Below, piece after piece: positions 15,490 through 25,100 of a stretch of 26,852 nucleotides of DNA. The position numbers were made by a program, and so were the translations under genes. This DNA is from JBMNHG01 sp045627705. GTDB taxonomy: Bacteria > Verrucomicrobiota > Kiritimatiellia > RFP12 > JBMNHG01. The notes beneath the pieces are model-generated. The model was not told the origin of the DNA, did no database searches, and saw nothing but the letters and a program-made list of their open reading frames with translations. The DNA is taken from NCBI GenBank assembly GCA_045627705.1, contig JAZQOE010000061.1:1-26852 (forward strand), in the 5' to 3' direction. Positions within the stretch are counted from its first letter, which is position 1. Each line of letters begins with the position of its first letter.

Positions 15490-16563
15490 ATGGCCCAAGA
15501 CCCGAAATCAACGTCGGACACATCCGAAGACTTCCACGTCGCACAAGAAGTCAAGTTCGCGACGAAACAGGATGTCGCCGCCATTCCGTTAAACCAGCAC
15601 ACCGGCGAAGATCCCGCTGTCGCCGCATTCGTGCGCTATCTGCTATCGGAACGCCAGGCATCTACAAACACCGTTTCCGCGTATGTTAAGGATTTGTCGC
15701 AATTCGCCAGCCATGCATGGGGAGACCTGCTTCCGCCATTCGACTGGGCGAGCATCGACCGTTATGCCGCAAGGGGCTTTGTCGTTAAACTGCAGCAGGC
15801 GGAGTGCGCCCCGACATCGACGCGCCGCAAGCTTTCCTCCGCGCGCTCGTTCTACGATTTCCTGATCCGCGATGGCTATCTCGACAGCTCGCCCTTCGAA
15901 GGCGTTCGCGGTCCGCGCCTCGCGCATCGCCTGCCAGGCGTGCTTACCGTCGAGCAAGTCGCCACGCTTCTCGCCGCGCCGATGAAGGCATACGAACGCG
16001 ACCGCAAGGCTGCGGCCGCCGCGCGCGACGAACGCGATGAACTGCTTGCGCTTTACGCGGCATGGCGCGACACCGCGATACTCGAAACCCTCTACAGCAC
16101 TGGAGCGCGAATCTCCGAGGCAATGGGTCTCGTTCGCAATAGGGTGGACATAAGGCGCGGCGTGGCGATCGTCTTCGGCAAAGGACGCAAGGAACGCCTT
16201 TGCGCGCTCGGCGAACCGGCATGCGACGCACTTTCGCAGGCGCTTGAACTTTCGGCATTGCTATGGCCGGAAACCCAGCGCGCCGATTCCGAAATTTTCC
16301 GCAACCTCCGCGGCGGACCGCTTACTCCACGTTCAGTCGAACGCGAAATGAAGCACTGGCTCCAGGAAGCAGGACTTCCCCCCGACTATTCCCCGCACAA
16401 GCTCCGTCACTCTTTCGCGACGCATCTCCTCGATGCCGGCGCAGACCTGCGCAATGTTCAGGAAATGCTGGGACATGCCAGTATCGCGACGACACAGATC
16501 TACACGCATCTGACAATCGAGCGCCTCCGCGAAACCTACGACAAAGCGCATCCCCGCGCGTAG
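15490..16563 (+). CDS. Tyrosine site-specific recombinase, XerC/XerD family
   Basis: A 357-residue tyrosine recombinase that would resolve chromosome dimers or act on a related target. The N-terminal core-binding (SAM-like) domain spans about 42-140. The catalytic set is complete: R207 (STGARISE), K231 (GKGRKE), H303 and R306 (HKLRHSFATH), H329 (LGHASI) and nucleophile Y338 (TQIYTHL). It carries a ~40-residue N-terminal extension and an Ala/Arg-rich insertion (about 167-190) ahead of the R box, so it is longer than the usual ~300. I chose the ATG at 15490 because the upstream in-frame codons run antisense through the SPFH gene. It is followed by a strong terminator. XerC versus XerD versus a single-Xer system cannot be settled from this gene alone. 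Confidence 0.9.
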   Translation: MAQDPKSTSDTSEDFHVAQEVKFATKQDVAAIPLNQHTGEDPAVAAFVRYLLSERQASTNTVSAYVKDLSQFASHAWGDLLPPFDWASIDRYAARGFVVKLQQAECAPTSTRRKLSSARSFYDFLIRDGYLDSSPFEGVRGPRLAHRLPGVLTVEQVATLLAAPMKAYERDRKAAAAARDERDELLALYAAWRDTAILETLYSTGARISEAMGLVRNRVDIRRGVAIVFGKGRKERLCALGEPACDALSQALELSALLWPETQRADSEIFRNLRGGPLTPRSVEREMKHWLQEAGLPPDYSPHKLRHSFATHLLDAGADLRNVQEMLGHASIATTQIYTHLTIERLRETYDKAHPRA

Positions 16564-16586
16564 GAAATTGCTGAAACACGAGGGAG

Positions 16587-16639
16587 AAAACGGTGCGCCG
16601 CGAAATTGGTGTCAATTTCGCGGCGCGCCGTTTTTTTTT
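16587..16639. terminator. Strong terminator between convergent xerC and pfp
   Basis: An 18-position stem (16591-16608 with 16613-16630, one T·G pair, GTGT loop) is followed by nine T on the plus strand (16631-16639). Four A precede it, so it may also act weakly on the pfp transcript from the other side. The 3' arm contains the CGGCGCGCCG core seen again at 25700 and near the window end. Confidence 0.92.
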
Positions 16640-16655
16640 CTCTAGCCGAAGCGAA

Positions 16656-17861
16656 TTACTTCGCCTGGCCGATGGCCTTGAGGAGGGCCTTGAACCAAGG
16701 CTGCTTCACATCGAAGGGCTTGCCGCCCTTGATGCGCTCGAACTCGCAGGCGCGGAGCTTGCCATTCTGGTTCTCATCCTCGCCGACGACGCCGGAATCA
16801 CCCTTGAGGGCGCACTTCACGGCGGCAACCGCGCAACGCTTGATCAGCTTGCGGTCCTCGGCATTCGGGGCGGCGGCGCGGCTGTAGTAGCCGGACTTCT
16901 GGACGAGCACCTTCTCGGCGCCGATCATCTCGGCGAACTGCTTGGCGAACCAAGCGCCGGGATTGACCTTGTCCAGCTTAACATGGCCGAATGCGTCGCG
17001 CGGGACTTCCTCGCCGCGGGCTTCCATCTCCTTGACGATCGTCTCGACGCCGGCGCCCTCCGAGATGAAGATGTTGACGCAGTCATTGGCGTCCATCACG
17101 GCGCGGAGGCGCTTCGCCTCGGCCTTGATGTCGAGCTTCATTTCGGGGATGTAAACACCGTGGACTTCGCGGACGGCGCGCGTGAGACCAAGACCATCGA
17201 CGAACTTCTGGCCGTCGAGTAGCTTGCGGTAGGCGACGGCAGTGGCGGCGGTGAGCCAGCCGCAGTTGCGGCCCATGACCTCGAGGACGATGAGCATGCG
17301 CGGATTGGCGCTGTGTTCGGCCACGACGTTGGAGAAGTACTTCGCGCCTTCCTCGGCCGCGGTCCATGCGCCAAGCGACTGCTTGATCGGGTAAACGTCA
17401 TTGTCGATCGTCTTCGGCATGCCGACGACCGTGAGATCGTAGTTGTTCGTCTTGAGGAATGCGGCGAGATCGGCCGCAGCGGTGTTCGTATCGTCCCCGC
17501 CAATGGTGTGGAGGACATCGTCACCGTCCTTGACGAGCTGGTCGGCCGCGACCTTCTGCGGGTCTTCGCCTTCCTTTACGAGCCCACGCTTCACGCAGTC
17601 CTTGACGTTCGTGAGCTTGACGCGGCTGTTGCCGATGCAGCTGCCGCCGAAGCCGACGAGGTCGAGCGCCTGCTTGCGTACATTGGGGGTGACCGCGATG
17701 CTGTCGCCAAGGAGAAGTCCCTTGTAGCCGCCCCTGTAGCAGATGATCTTCACATCTGGCGCGGCCTTGGTGTACTGGTCAATCAGATAACCGATCGCAG
17801 AACTCAGGCAGGGGGCGAGGCCACCGGCCGTCAGGATGCCAACTTTGCGAACTTTCTTCAT
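16656..17861 (-). CDS. pfp: Pyrophosphate-dependent 6-phosphofructokinase
   Basis: A 401-residue enzyme interconverting fructose 6-phosphate and fructose 1,6-bisphosphate using PPi in place of ATP, making this glycolytic step reversible. PPi specificity is indicated by GGDD (121-124) in place of the GGDG of ATP enzymes and by PKTIDND (149-155) with Lys in place of Gly. The N-terminal LTAGGLAPCLSSAIG and block GSCIGNSRVKLTNV place it in the long PFP clade also found in rhizobia. MGRNCGWLTAATA binds the sugar phosphate. Length is typical. The ATG at 17861 has AAGGAT 9 nt upstream. Confidence 0.95.
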   Translation of the reverse strand: MKKVRKVGILTAGGLAPCLSSAIGYLIDQYTKAAPDVKIICYRGGYKGLLLGDSIAVTPNVRKQALDLVGFGGSCIGNSRVKLTNVKDCVKRGLVKEGEDPQKVAADQLVKDGDDVLHTIGGDDTNTAAADLAAFLKTNNYDLTVVGMPKTIDNDVYPIKQSLGAWTAAEEGAKYFSNVVAEHSANPRMLIVLEVMGRNCGWLTAATAVAYRKLLDGQKFVDGLGLTRAVREVHGVYIPEMKLDIKAEAKRLRAVMDANDCVNIFISEGAGVETIVKEMEARGEEVPRDAFGHVKLDKVNPGAWFAKQFAEMIGAEKVLVQKSGYYSRAAAPNAEDRKLIKRCAVAAVKCALKGDSGVVGEDENQNGKLRACEFERIKGGKPFDVKQPWFKALLKAIGQAK

Positions 17862-17965
17862 GGGTTACTATCCTTATTGTGATTTTGGGGGAATCGGTTT
17901 GAAACGCGGAAAGCGCGCGGGATCATTCCCTCGCCCGGCGTTCCTTTGCAGAACGCGATTGCGGT

Positions 17966-17995
17966 ATTTTAGCACATGTTAATGGACAATGCGAA
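17966..17995 (-). promoter_or_regulatory. Extended -10 promoter for pfp
   Basis: Minus strand: -10 TAAAAT (17971-17966) preceded by TGC (extended -10), with -35 TTCGCA (17995-17990, 4/6) at 18 bp. The -35 box lies inside the end of the upstream glycosyltransferase gene. The leader is about 100 nt and contains a GCGTTC/GAACGC hairpin (17938-17956). Confidence 0.6.
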
Positions 17996-18836
17996 AGGGA
18001 AAATGGAAATTGAGAAAGGGGTATTTTAGGAATGGCAACGGGTGCGACAGCGCGAGTTTGAGCGCGGGGAAATAGTCGCGCCCCCATAGGTACTTTGAAA
18101 ATTTAAGTCTGACAGCGGCGTCGGCAGAGAACTTGCGCAGTGCCGCCTCCGCCTCTTCCCGCGAAAAGAAGCCATCATGCTTCGCGACAATCTTCTCCAT
18201 GAGACGAGGGCTTGCATCCCAGTCTTCCGTCGCAACGGTGCGGCTCTCAAGATGCGTGCGATAGAGATATGAAACCCCGTCGAGGCGAATGCCGGAAAAG
18301 CCCCTCTCGATCAGCGACAGGAAGAAGTCGTAGTCTTCCCATCCATTGTCGAAAAGGCGATCAAAGCCAACTTCCCGCGCGGCCGCTGTCCGCACGAAAG
18401 AGTTCATTCCGACAAAATTTCCCGCCTTGAACAAGTTCCGAGAAAATTCCGGCGCATTGATTTCCCGTTTGTACCGGCCAAATGATTTCAATCCACAATA
18501 TGCGAATGCTATCGACGGATTGTCTTCATTGATTTGCGGAATCGATTTTTCAATGAAGTCCGATGGAATCATGTCATCCGCATCGAGATTGAAGAACCAA
18601 TCTCCATGCGTCTCCGCCAAAAGTGCATTGCGCGTGGCCACGATCCCACGATGCGGCAGGCGCAGGTAGCGGATGCGGTCGCCATAGTGCGCAATGACAG
18701 AAGGAGTGTCATCGGTGCTGCCGTCGTCGGCGACGATAATCTCCGCAGGCTGGAGCGTCTGCGCCAGCACGCTGTCGATTGCCTCCGGGAGGAATCGTGC
18801 GTAGTTGTAGGTCGGGATGACGACTGAAAGTTCCAA
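17979..18836 (-). CDS. Family 2 glycosyltransferase
   Basis: A 285-residue GT-A fold enzyme that transfers a sugar from a nucleotide donor. It begins LSVVIPTYNYARFLPEAIDS, has the nucleotide-binding DDGS (37-40), the metal-binding DADD (85-88) and a WEDYDFF motif typical of the acceptor side. There is no membrane anchor. The start is a TTG at 18836, with AGGA 6 nt upstream; no ATG fits. It lies 17 bp behind the GH3 gene on the same strand and probably ends that operon. Donor and acceptor are not predictable. Confidence 0.88.
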   Translation of the reverse strand: MELSVVIPTYNYARFLPEAIDSVLAQTLQPAEIIVADDGSTDDTPSVIAHYGDRIRYLRLPHRGIVATRNALLAETHGDWFFNLDADDMIPSDFIEKSIPQINEDNPSIAFAYCGLKSFGRYKREINAPEFSRNLFKAGNFVGMNSFVRTAAAREVGFDRLFDNGWEDYDFFLSLIERGFSGIRLDGVSYLYRTHLESRTVATEDWDASPRLMEKIVAKHDGFFSREEAEAALRKFSADAAVRLKFSKYLWGRDYFPALKLALSHPLPFLKYPFLNFHFPFRIVH

Positions 18837-18853
18837 TATCCGTCCTTGCGAAT

Positions 18854-21271
18854 TTATGCGCGCGTGCGCGGCGAGTGGGCGAACGCAGTGAGCATCACGA
18901 CTCGCATGATGCGCGCGACGCTCCGTTGGACATCGGCCTTCGAGATGCGGCCTTCGTCGAGCGCCGCGCGTATCGCGTCGCGCTTCTCCCGCACGCCTGG
19001 CATCTGGATGTCGTTGCCGGCGGAATTATGGCGCAACGGATCCGCGCCGTTCCACCAGTCCGTCATCACGAACCCGCCAAATCTCCATTCCGCCTTCAGT
19101 ATGCCTTCAAGCAAGTCATACGATGTCGCCGCGAATTCTCCGTTGATGCGATTGTACGACGTCATCACCGCAAGCGGTTGGCCCACGAGATTGCACCACT
19201 CGAATGACTTCAGGTAGATTTCGCGGAGGGCGCGCTCCGAGACGATGTTGTTCTCGCCGACGCGCTCGTATTCCTGGCTGTTCACAGCGAAGTGCTTCAT
19301 CGTCGCATAGCGACCGGAAAGAGATCTGTCATCGAGCGTCTGCACGCCTCTTGCGACAATGCCGATCTGCATGCCGCAAAGCAATGGATCCTCCGAAAGG
19401 TATTCGAAGTTGCGTCCGCAAAGCGGATTCCTCTGGATGTTGGCCCCCGCGCCAAGCCAGCCATCGATGTTCGCCTGCGCCATGTCGCTCTGGATGCAAC
19501 GCCCGAATTCAAGCGCATGGCGCTTGCTCCATGTCTGCGCAAGCAGCGTCGCCGAAGGATAGGCGACCCCAAGACACGCCGCCTCGGTGTCCTTGCCAGG
19601 ATCTTCGCCGAAGATCGCAAGGCGCACGCCAGATGGACCGTCCTGACAGTTGCTCGCGGGAATACCATATTTGCGGGCGTGCCATATTTCCGATCCTTCG
19701 CCGCGGGTCTTGCACTGGAAGGCACCGACTCCGCCAACGCCAGAAAGTTCTGCGTCATCGTGGAAGTCGTCGAAGACAATGCCATTCACGCAGCCGGCAA
19801 GCTCCTCGTTTGAGAATTGCGCGACGAACTGTTCCATCGTCGCCTTGCCATCGCGCACATCGTGAAGCGTGACGAGCGTCTTGCCCGGCTTGCGCTTGAA
19901 CTGCGCCCTGTTCTCTGCCGCCGGATCCGCGACAACGCGCGTCGGGATTTCGGAACAGCATAAATCGATGGTGCGCGCCATGGCGATTTCATTCTTCTCG
20001 TCGCGATATCCAAACGGAGATGCGCCAGCCTTTGAAATGAGGCGCAAGGCGGGGTCGTTGGTGACGAGCCGGTTCTGCGTCTTGCAGGTCACGATTGGTT
20101 TCGACAGATTGAAGACTCCCGCGACATGCGTGTTGCGGGAGGAGTCGCCGACGCGGACAATGTATTTGCCCGGCTCAAACACATACGATGCCGTCTTTTC
20201 GCAGTACGATGCGAATTGCGGCAGAAAGAACGCAAGTTCCACCTTGGCAGTTTCGCCCGGCGCCAGCACTTCGGTCTTCCCGTATGCGCAAAGCTGCTGA
20301 TACGGCTTTTCAAGTTTTCCGTCCGGCGAGGAAAGATATGCCTGCACGACTTCCGCGCCAGGCATGCTACCGGTGTTCGTGACCTTGGCGGCGATTGTGA
20401 TTATGGGACCATCGGCGGCGATTGTCGTGCGCGCGATTTTGAAGCTCGTGTAAGATAGGCCGAAGCCGAAGGGGAAGCGCGGCTCGACGCCGAATGTGTC
20501 GAAGTAGCGGTAGCCGACATATATGCCTTCGTTGAATGGAACATCGCAAGTTCCGAAGCAATCGGTCGTGGGATAGTCAAGATAGCGCTTCGCCCATGTC
20601 ATGGCGAGTTTGCCGGACGGCGTGACGCGTCCGGTCAGGATATCCGCTACCGCGTCGCCGCCCGTTTCGCCGGCAAGGCCTGTCAACAACACCGCCTTCA
20701 CGGGATAGCGGTCGAGAAACGACGCATCGATCGCGCCGCACACATTCAACAGCACTATCACCGTGTCGAAGTTTTCGCACGCGAGGCGAAGCAGGCGCTC
20801 CTCTTCCTGATGAAGACGGAACGAACCTGGTCCGTCGGTCATATCGACCGATTCGCCACAGTTGCGGCCGATGGTGACGATCGCGGGCAGTTTGCGCCGC
20901 CCGCCGGCAAGAGCCGCGAACTCCAAATCGGAAATCGCCGGTTCAGGGAAACGGAATGTCCAGCGTCCCCAGTCGCGGTTGATGCGAGTGAAAGCATCGG
21001 CATGTTCGTGTATGTGCTTGCGATAGAGGTCGGCGAAAGGCTGGGAAATCGCGACACCGGCATTCACAAGCCCACGGTCATACGGAACCTGTGGCTGCGA
21101 AAGCATGTCGCCGGAGCCAAAGCCCATGCGATGCGGACAATACGAAGTGACTCCGAGAAGCGCGACCTTTGCATCCGCCGCCAGCGGAAGCGCCCTGCCA
21201 TCGTTGCGGAGAAGCACCATTCCATCTGCGGCAATGCGGCGCGCCGCCGCGACTTTTTCGATGCGGTTCAT
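18854..21271 (-). CDS. Family 3 glycoside hydrolase with permuted (inverted) domain order
   Basis: An 805-residue beta-glucosidase-like enzyme in which the usual order is reversed. The alpha/beta sandwich comes first (ADGMVLLRNDGRALPL near residue 16; LAGETGGDAVADILTGRVTPSG; PFGFGLSYTSF). A FnIII-like domain follows (about 280-390). The catalytic TIM barrel comes last, with GRNFEYLSEDP, KHFAVNSQE and the nucleophile Asp near 738 in FVMTDWW. This inverted layout is known in a minority of GH3 enzymes, for example from Ruminococcus and Butyrivibrio. There is no signal peptide, so it should act on imported oligosaccharides. The start ATG at 21271 has only a weak SD. It lies between the CBM-like and GT2 genes. 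Substrate (gluco- versus xyloside) is not predictable. Confidence 0.9.
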   Translation of the reverse strand: MNRIEKVAAARRIAADGMVLLRNDGRALPLAADAKVALLGVTSYCPHRMGFGSGDMLSQPQVPYDRGLVNAGVAISQPFADLYRKHIHEHADAFTRINRDWGRWTFRFPEPAISDLEFAALAGGRRKLPAIVTIGRNCGESVDMTDGPGSFRLHQEEERLLRLACENFDTVIVLLNVCGAIDASFLDRYPVKAVLLTGLAGETGGDAVADILTGRVTPSGKLAMTWAKRYLDYPTTDCFGTCDVPFNEGIYVGYRYFDTFGVEPRFPFGFGLSYTSFKIARTTIAADGPIITIAAKVTNTGSMPGAEVVQAYLSSPDGKLEKPYQQLCAYGKTEVLAPGETAKVELAFFLPQFASYCEKTASYVFEPGKYIVRVGDSSRNTHVAGVFNLSKPIVTCKTQNRLVTNDPALRLISKAGASPFGYRDEKNEIAMARTIDLCCSEIPTRVVADPAAENRAQFKRKPGKTLVTLHDVRDGKATMEQFVAQFSNEELAGCVNGIVFDDFHDDAELSGVGGVGAFQCKTRGEGSEIWHARKYGIPASNCQDGPSGVRLAIFGEDPGKDTEAACLGVAYPSATLLAQTWSKRHALEFGRCIQSDMAQANIDGWLGAGANIQRNPLCGRNFEYLSEDPLLCGMQIGIVARGVQTLDDRSLSGRYATMKHFAVNSQEYERVGENNIVSERALREIYLKSFEWCNLVGQPLAVMTSYNRINGEFAATSYDLLEGILKAEWRFGGFVMTDWWNGADPLRHNSAGNDIQMPGVREKRDAIRAALDEGRISKADVQRSVARIMRVVMLTAFAHSPRTRA

Positions 21272-21308
21272 AACGATTCGAGCCTGGAAGGGTTGAAGGA
21301 AAGCGGGA

Positions 21309-21977
21309 TCAAGGCGCTTCGACTAGCTGGACATTGTCGATGAAGAGGTCGCCGACAACGCCAATCGCCACGATGTGCACCACAAGATACTGCAGTTTCT
21401 CGCGGCTCTTTAGCTGGTGGACCGACATCTTCTTCGCCTTCGCGGATGCAAGTCCGGGAATATCCATGCTCTTCTTTGTCCACGCCTTCGGAATCTCCGC
21501 CATGCCGCCGGCGTCGCCGTTGGTGAAATAGATCAGCGGGAATTTCTCGGTGCGACGCAGATCCGTGCGGACCGGAATCTTCGCCGTCTTGTCCTTCGCC
21601 TTCGGGCTCAGGCAGAAGCCTTCGAGGGTGATTCTCGCCTTTGGACCGGTGCTGCGCGCCTCGACGATTAGCCGGTAGTTCTTCTTCGGATCGACGGGAA
21701 TGGCGTAGCTATCGACCTTCACGCCCTGGTTCTCCGCGATCGATGCATTCGGGACATGGATGCGAAGCGCGTGTGCGTGGGTGCCGTCGGGATTCACCTC
21801 GACATACTCGTGGTTCTGGAAATAGAAGCTTTCACCAGGCTGGTCATACTTCGTGTACCAGCTGGCGAGCGGATCCTTCGGATCGTCGAAATGTCCGTTG
21901 ACGACCAAGTTCTGTCCTGCCGTGGCAATCGACACGGCGGATGAGAACGCGATGGCGAGAGCAATAAACTTTTTCAT
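21309..21977 (-). CDS. Secreted protein with a carbohydrate-binding-like beta-sandwich
   Basis: A 222-residue exported protein. The signal peptide MKKFIALAIAFSSAVSIATA should be cleaved before GQ. The mature part starts NLVVNGHFDDP, and has the pattern typical of CBM4/9-like jelly rolls: a ligand-facing W/F segment, then VDPKKNYRLIVEARSTGPKARI, ending LFIDNVQLVEA. It probably binds a glycan or is a surface protein; no catalytic domain is attached. The frame is open 35 codons upstream, but the signal peptide fixes the ATG at 21977. It lies 37 bp ahead of the GH3 gene on the same strand, suggesting a shared saccharide-use operon. The domain family is inferred from pattern only. Confidence 0.75.
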   Translation of the reverse strand: MKKFIALAIAFSSAVSIATAGQNLVVNGHFDDPKDPLASWYTKYDQPGESFYFQNHEYVEVNPDGTHAHALRIHVPNASIAENQGVKVDSYAIPVDPKKNYRLIVEARSTGPKARITLEGFCLSPKAKDKTAKIPVRTDLRRTEKFPLIYFTNGDAGGMAEIPKAWTKKSMDIPGLASAKAKKMSVHQLKSREKLQYLVVHIVAIGVVGDLFIDNVQLVEAP

Positions 21978-21984
21978 GATTACA

Positions 21985-22013
21985 AGATTAGCACATCCAA
22001 CATTCATTGCCAA
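21985..22013 (-). promoter_or_regulatory. Extended -10 promoter for the CBM/GH3/GT2 operon
   Basis: Minus strand: -35 TTGGCA (22013-22008, 5/6), 17-bp spacer, TGC-TAATCT extended -10 (21990-21985). Only 7 bp separate the -10 box from the ATG at 21977, and no Shine-Dalgarno is visible, so the mRNA may be leaderless. Confidence 0.55.
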
Positions 22014-22062
22014 TATGTCTCGTGGGGCAAGTGACAAAACATGACAATCGCTCTTTTCCATA

Positions 22063-22092
22063 GTGACTTGCAACGCACTCAAATGCTATTAT
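22063..22092 (+). promoter_or_regulatory. Promoter for the DUF4175-like gene
   Basis: -35 GTGACT (22063-22068, 4/6), 18-bp spacer, -10 TATTAT (22087-22092, 5/6). The predicted start near 22099 gives a ~29-nt leader to the ATG at 22128. Confidence 0.5.
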
Positions 22093-22127
22093 GGGAGCAA
22101 ATTGTCACTGGTATCGCATCGACCGAC

Positions 22128-25100
22128 ATGAATACGGAACTGACATCGCGTCTCGAGTCCATCAACGGACTCGTCAACGGCTGGCGGGCGCTCGTCCGCC
22201 TTCTCTTCGCTATCGGTGGAGTGGCGCTGCTTGTCTCCCTCGCCGCCGCTTCCGACCTCGCATGGCGCTTTGGCGCTGGCGGACGCATCGCAGTCGCCGC
22301 GGCATGGGCAGCCGCCGCCGTCGCGGGCATCGCGATCGTCGCGCGCGCCGCGACCGTGCGCCGCACTTCCGCCGCAGTCGCCGCCATGCTCGAGCGCCAC
22401 TTCCCGCAGCTCGACAACCATCTGATCAACCACGTGCAGTTCGCCGCGGAGACCGGCTCCGACCCGCTTCGCGACGCCTACATGCGCACTACTTCCCCCG
22501 GCATCGACGGTCTTCCCCTCAACGAGATGCGCCCGAACCGTCCGCTCCTCTACGGCCTGGCCGCAATGGTCGTCGGCGTCGCCGCGCTCGCCGCCCCCTA
22601 CCCTTGCATAGGCCCCGCATGGAATGTCGCGGTGAAGCGCGTCGTAAATCCATTCTCCGCCCTTGAGCCTGCATCCCTCGCGCATGTCGTTGAGGTAGCG
22701 CCTGGCGACGTATCGGTCCCACAAGGCGATTCAATCGCGCTTTCGTGCGTCGCCGTCGGCCGTTCGGGGCAACCCATCGACCTCGAGATCGCACCAGACG
22801 ACGACCAGCCCACGACTCTCCGTCTCGGACGCCTAGACACTACCGATATCGAAACCGAATTCGCCCACCGCATCGCGAAGGTCTCAGGTTCGTTCCGCTA
22901 CCGCTTCATCGCTGGCGATGCGCCGCCTACGCCCTACCATCGCGTCACGCCGATTCCACCGCTCGTGCTTTCGTCGCTCTCGCTCCGCATCGACCCGCCA
23001 ACATACACCCGTCTTCCATCGCAGGATCTCGACGCGCTCGCCGATGTCCCCGCCATTCCGTATGGCTCTGGCGTGACCGCTTCCGCCAGGCTTTCGCGCG
23101 CCGCGTCTTCGGCGGCAATCGCAACTTCCGAACGCACTTCCATCGCAGGCAACCCGGTTGGCAATCGCATCGAATGGTCCTTCCCGCAGTTTGCGGCGAC
23201 TAATTCGTCGATGCGCATTTCGGCAGTAGGGCAAGATGGCGGCAAGCTTGAAGCGACAATCCGACTGAACCTGCTGCAGGATCGTCCGCCCGTGATCGAA
23301 ATCGTCAAGCCCCTCGGCGCGACAGTCCTCCCGCCAGGCGCGAACCCGGTTGTCGAGTTCAAGGTCACGGACGACTACGGTGTCGCATCCGCGCAGATTG
23401 AATCGATTTCCCGCAATGCGAAGCGCGACGCCGAGGGCAAGATCCTTACCGAGTGGAATTCCACCAACGGCACGATCTGGGCCGAGTGGCGCGGCTTGCC
23501 AACGGAAGTCGGCGGCGACGCCGCCTTCCGCGTTGTCGCATTCGACACGGCGTCTGGCAAGCCAAACCGCGCCGTCTCGCAGCTGATCGTGTTCGACGCC
23601 ACGAACATCGCCGCAGTCGTAAAGGAAGAGGAGCGAGTCGCCGCCAAGTCGGCGCTCACTTTAGGGCAGCTCATCGACCGCCAGCGCGCGAATCTCGATT
23701 CGACGCGCTCCCTCGAGGCGATGCTCCCGGCGATGGACCCGACGAGCTGGAATGGCGCCCGCGAACGCGAGGCCGCGATCATCGAGATGGCCGCCGCGCT
23801 TTTGAAGGATGGTTCTGGACTCGGTTCCGCCAAGGCAATGCTCGAACGAGCATCGCGCGGCCCGATGCTCGAGGCGGAAGCGACGCTTGGCCGCATGGAA
23901 TCCGAGCCGGCAGAATCCCGCGTCGCGCTTGCAGAGAAGGCCGCCGCCGCGCAGGAGGCTGTCCTCCGCATGCTCACAAACGCCGGCGCCGCTGTCGATG
24001 AAGCGCGCTCCTCGCAGGCGTCGTCCGGACTGCTCGCGCAGATCGAGGCGCTGATCAAGGCGCAGGAAGGGCTAGTCGCCGTTTCGCGCGCCGCGGCCGC
24101 CGCGAAAAAGGCCGCGAGCGAAGACGACTGCGATGCGCAGGACGACCTTGCCATGGACGTCGGCGAACTGATCGACCAGTGCCGGCGCGACGCGAAGTCG
24201 CTCGCGAACTCCGATGAAGCCTTCGCCGCCACTCTTTCCGCAGTAGCCGATCTTGCCGAGCAGCGCTCGATCAAAAACGAGATGCTCCACGCCGCCGAAG
24301 CAATGTCCGGCGCAAAGGCCGAAAATGCGATTCCCTTCCAGGAGCGCGCGATCGAGGGGTTGAAGGCACTTTGCGACGCCCTGAACGAACAGCGCACCGA
24401 AGACGCCCAGGCGCGCATGGAAGACGCCGCGGAAGTCGTGTCCGGCGCGAAGGAGGCAATGGGTAAGCTTAAGGATCTGCAGAGCGCGGTCGTCGAAGCG
24501 CTGCGCGCGACGGAAGGCCAGGAGGACAAGTCGGGCGACGGACATGACGAAGCGCTCGACCTCGAGATCGAAGAGTTGAAGTCCGCGATGGCCGATGCCG
24601 CCCTCAAGATCGCTACGGACCTGCAGGTCTTCCCGGACCTGCCTGTCGGCAACGAACTCGTCGAGGACGTCTTCCAGATCTACGAGGCGATGGCGCAGCC
24701 GAAGGGCTCGGAATCGACGGAGGTCACCGAGCTCGGCCTACAGAAGGAGGACTGGATCCTCGATGCGCTCAAGACAGCGGAAGGCCGCCTCGACGACATG
24801 GAAATGTGGCTCACCCCGCGCCCCGACGCCATCAAGCGCAACATCGAGAACTTCGACCGCGAAGAGCTTCCGCAGATCGGCATGGTCACGATGCCCGACG
24901 AACTCGAAGACATCATCGGCGACCTGCTCGACCAGGAAGACGAACTGCGCGACCAGGCCGACGACTCCACCGGCAACCAGGGCACCGCCGATATCGCCGC
25001 CGGCTGGGATATCATGGAAGGCGAATTCACGTCGTACGGCGCAAAGGGCAAGTCCGGCAACGAACGCCCCGAGCACAAGGATCAGGACGGCCGTTCCACC

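Noticed and set aside
17938..17956. Hairpin in the pfp leader as a riboswitch or GT2 terminator
   Set aside because: The stem is only 6 bp, has no T-run and no recognisable aptamer core.
21309..22082. Longer N-terminus for the CBM-like protein
   Set aside because: It would bury a textbook signal peptide inside the protein; the upstream codons overlap the promoter.
23375..24652. Long Ser/Ala-rich frame antisense to the DUF4175-like gene
   Set aside because: It mirrors the Ala/Glu-rich coiled coil of the real protein; no start signal.
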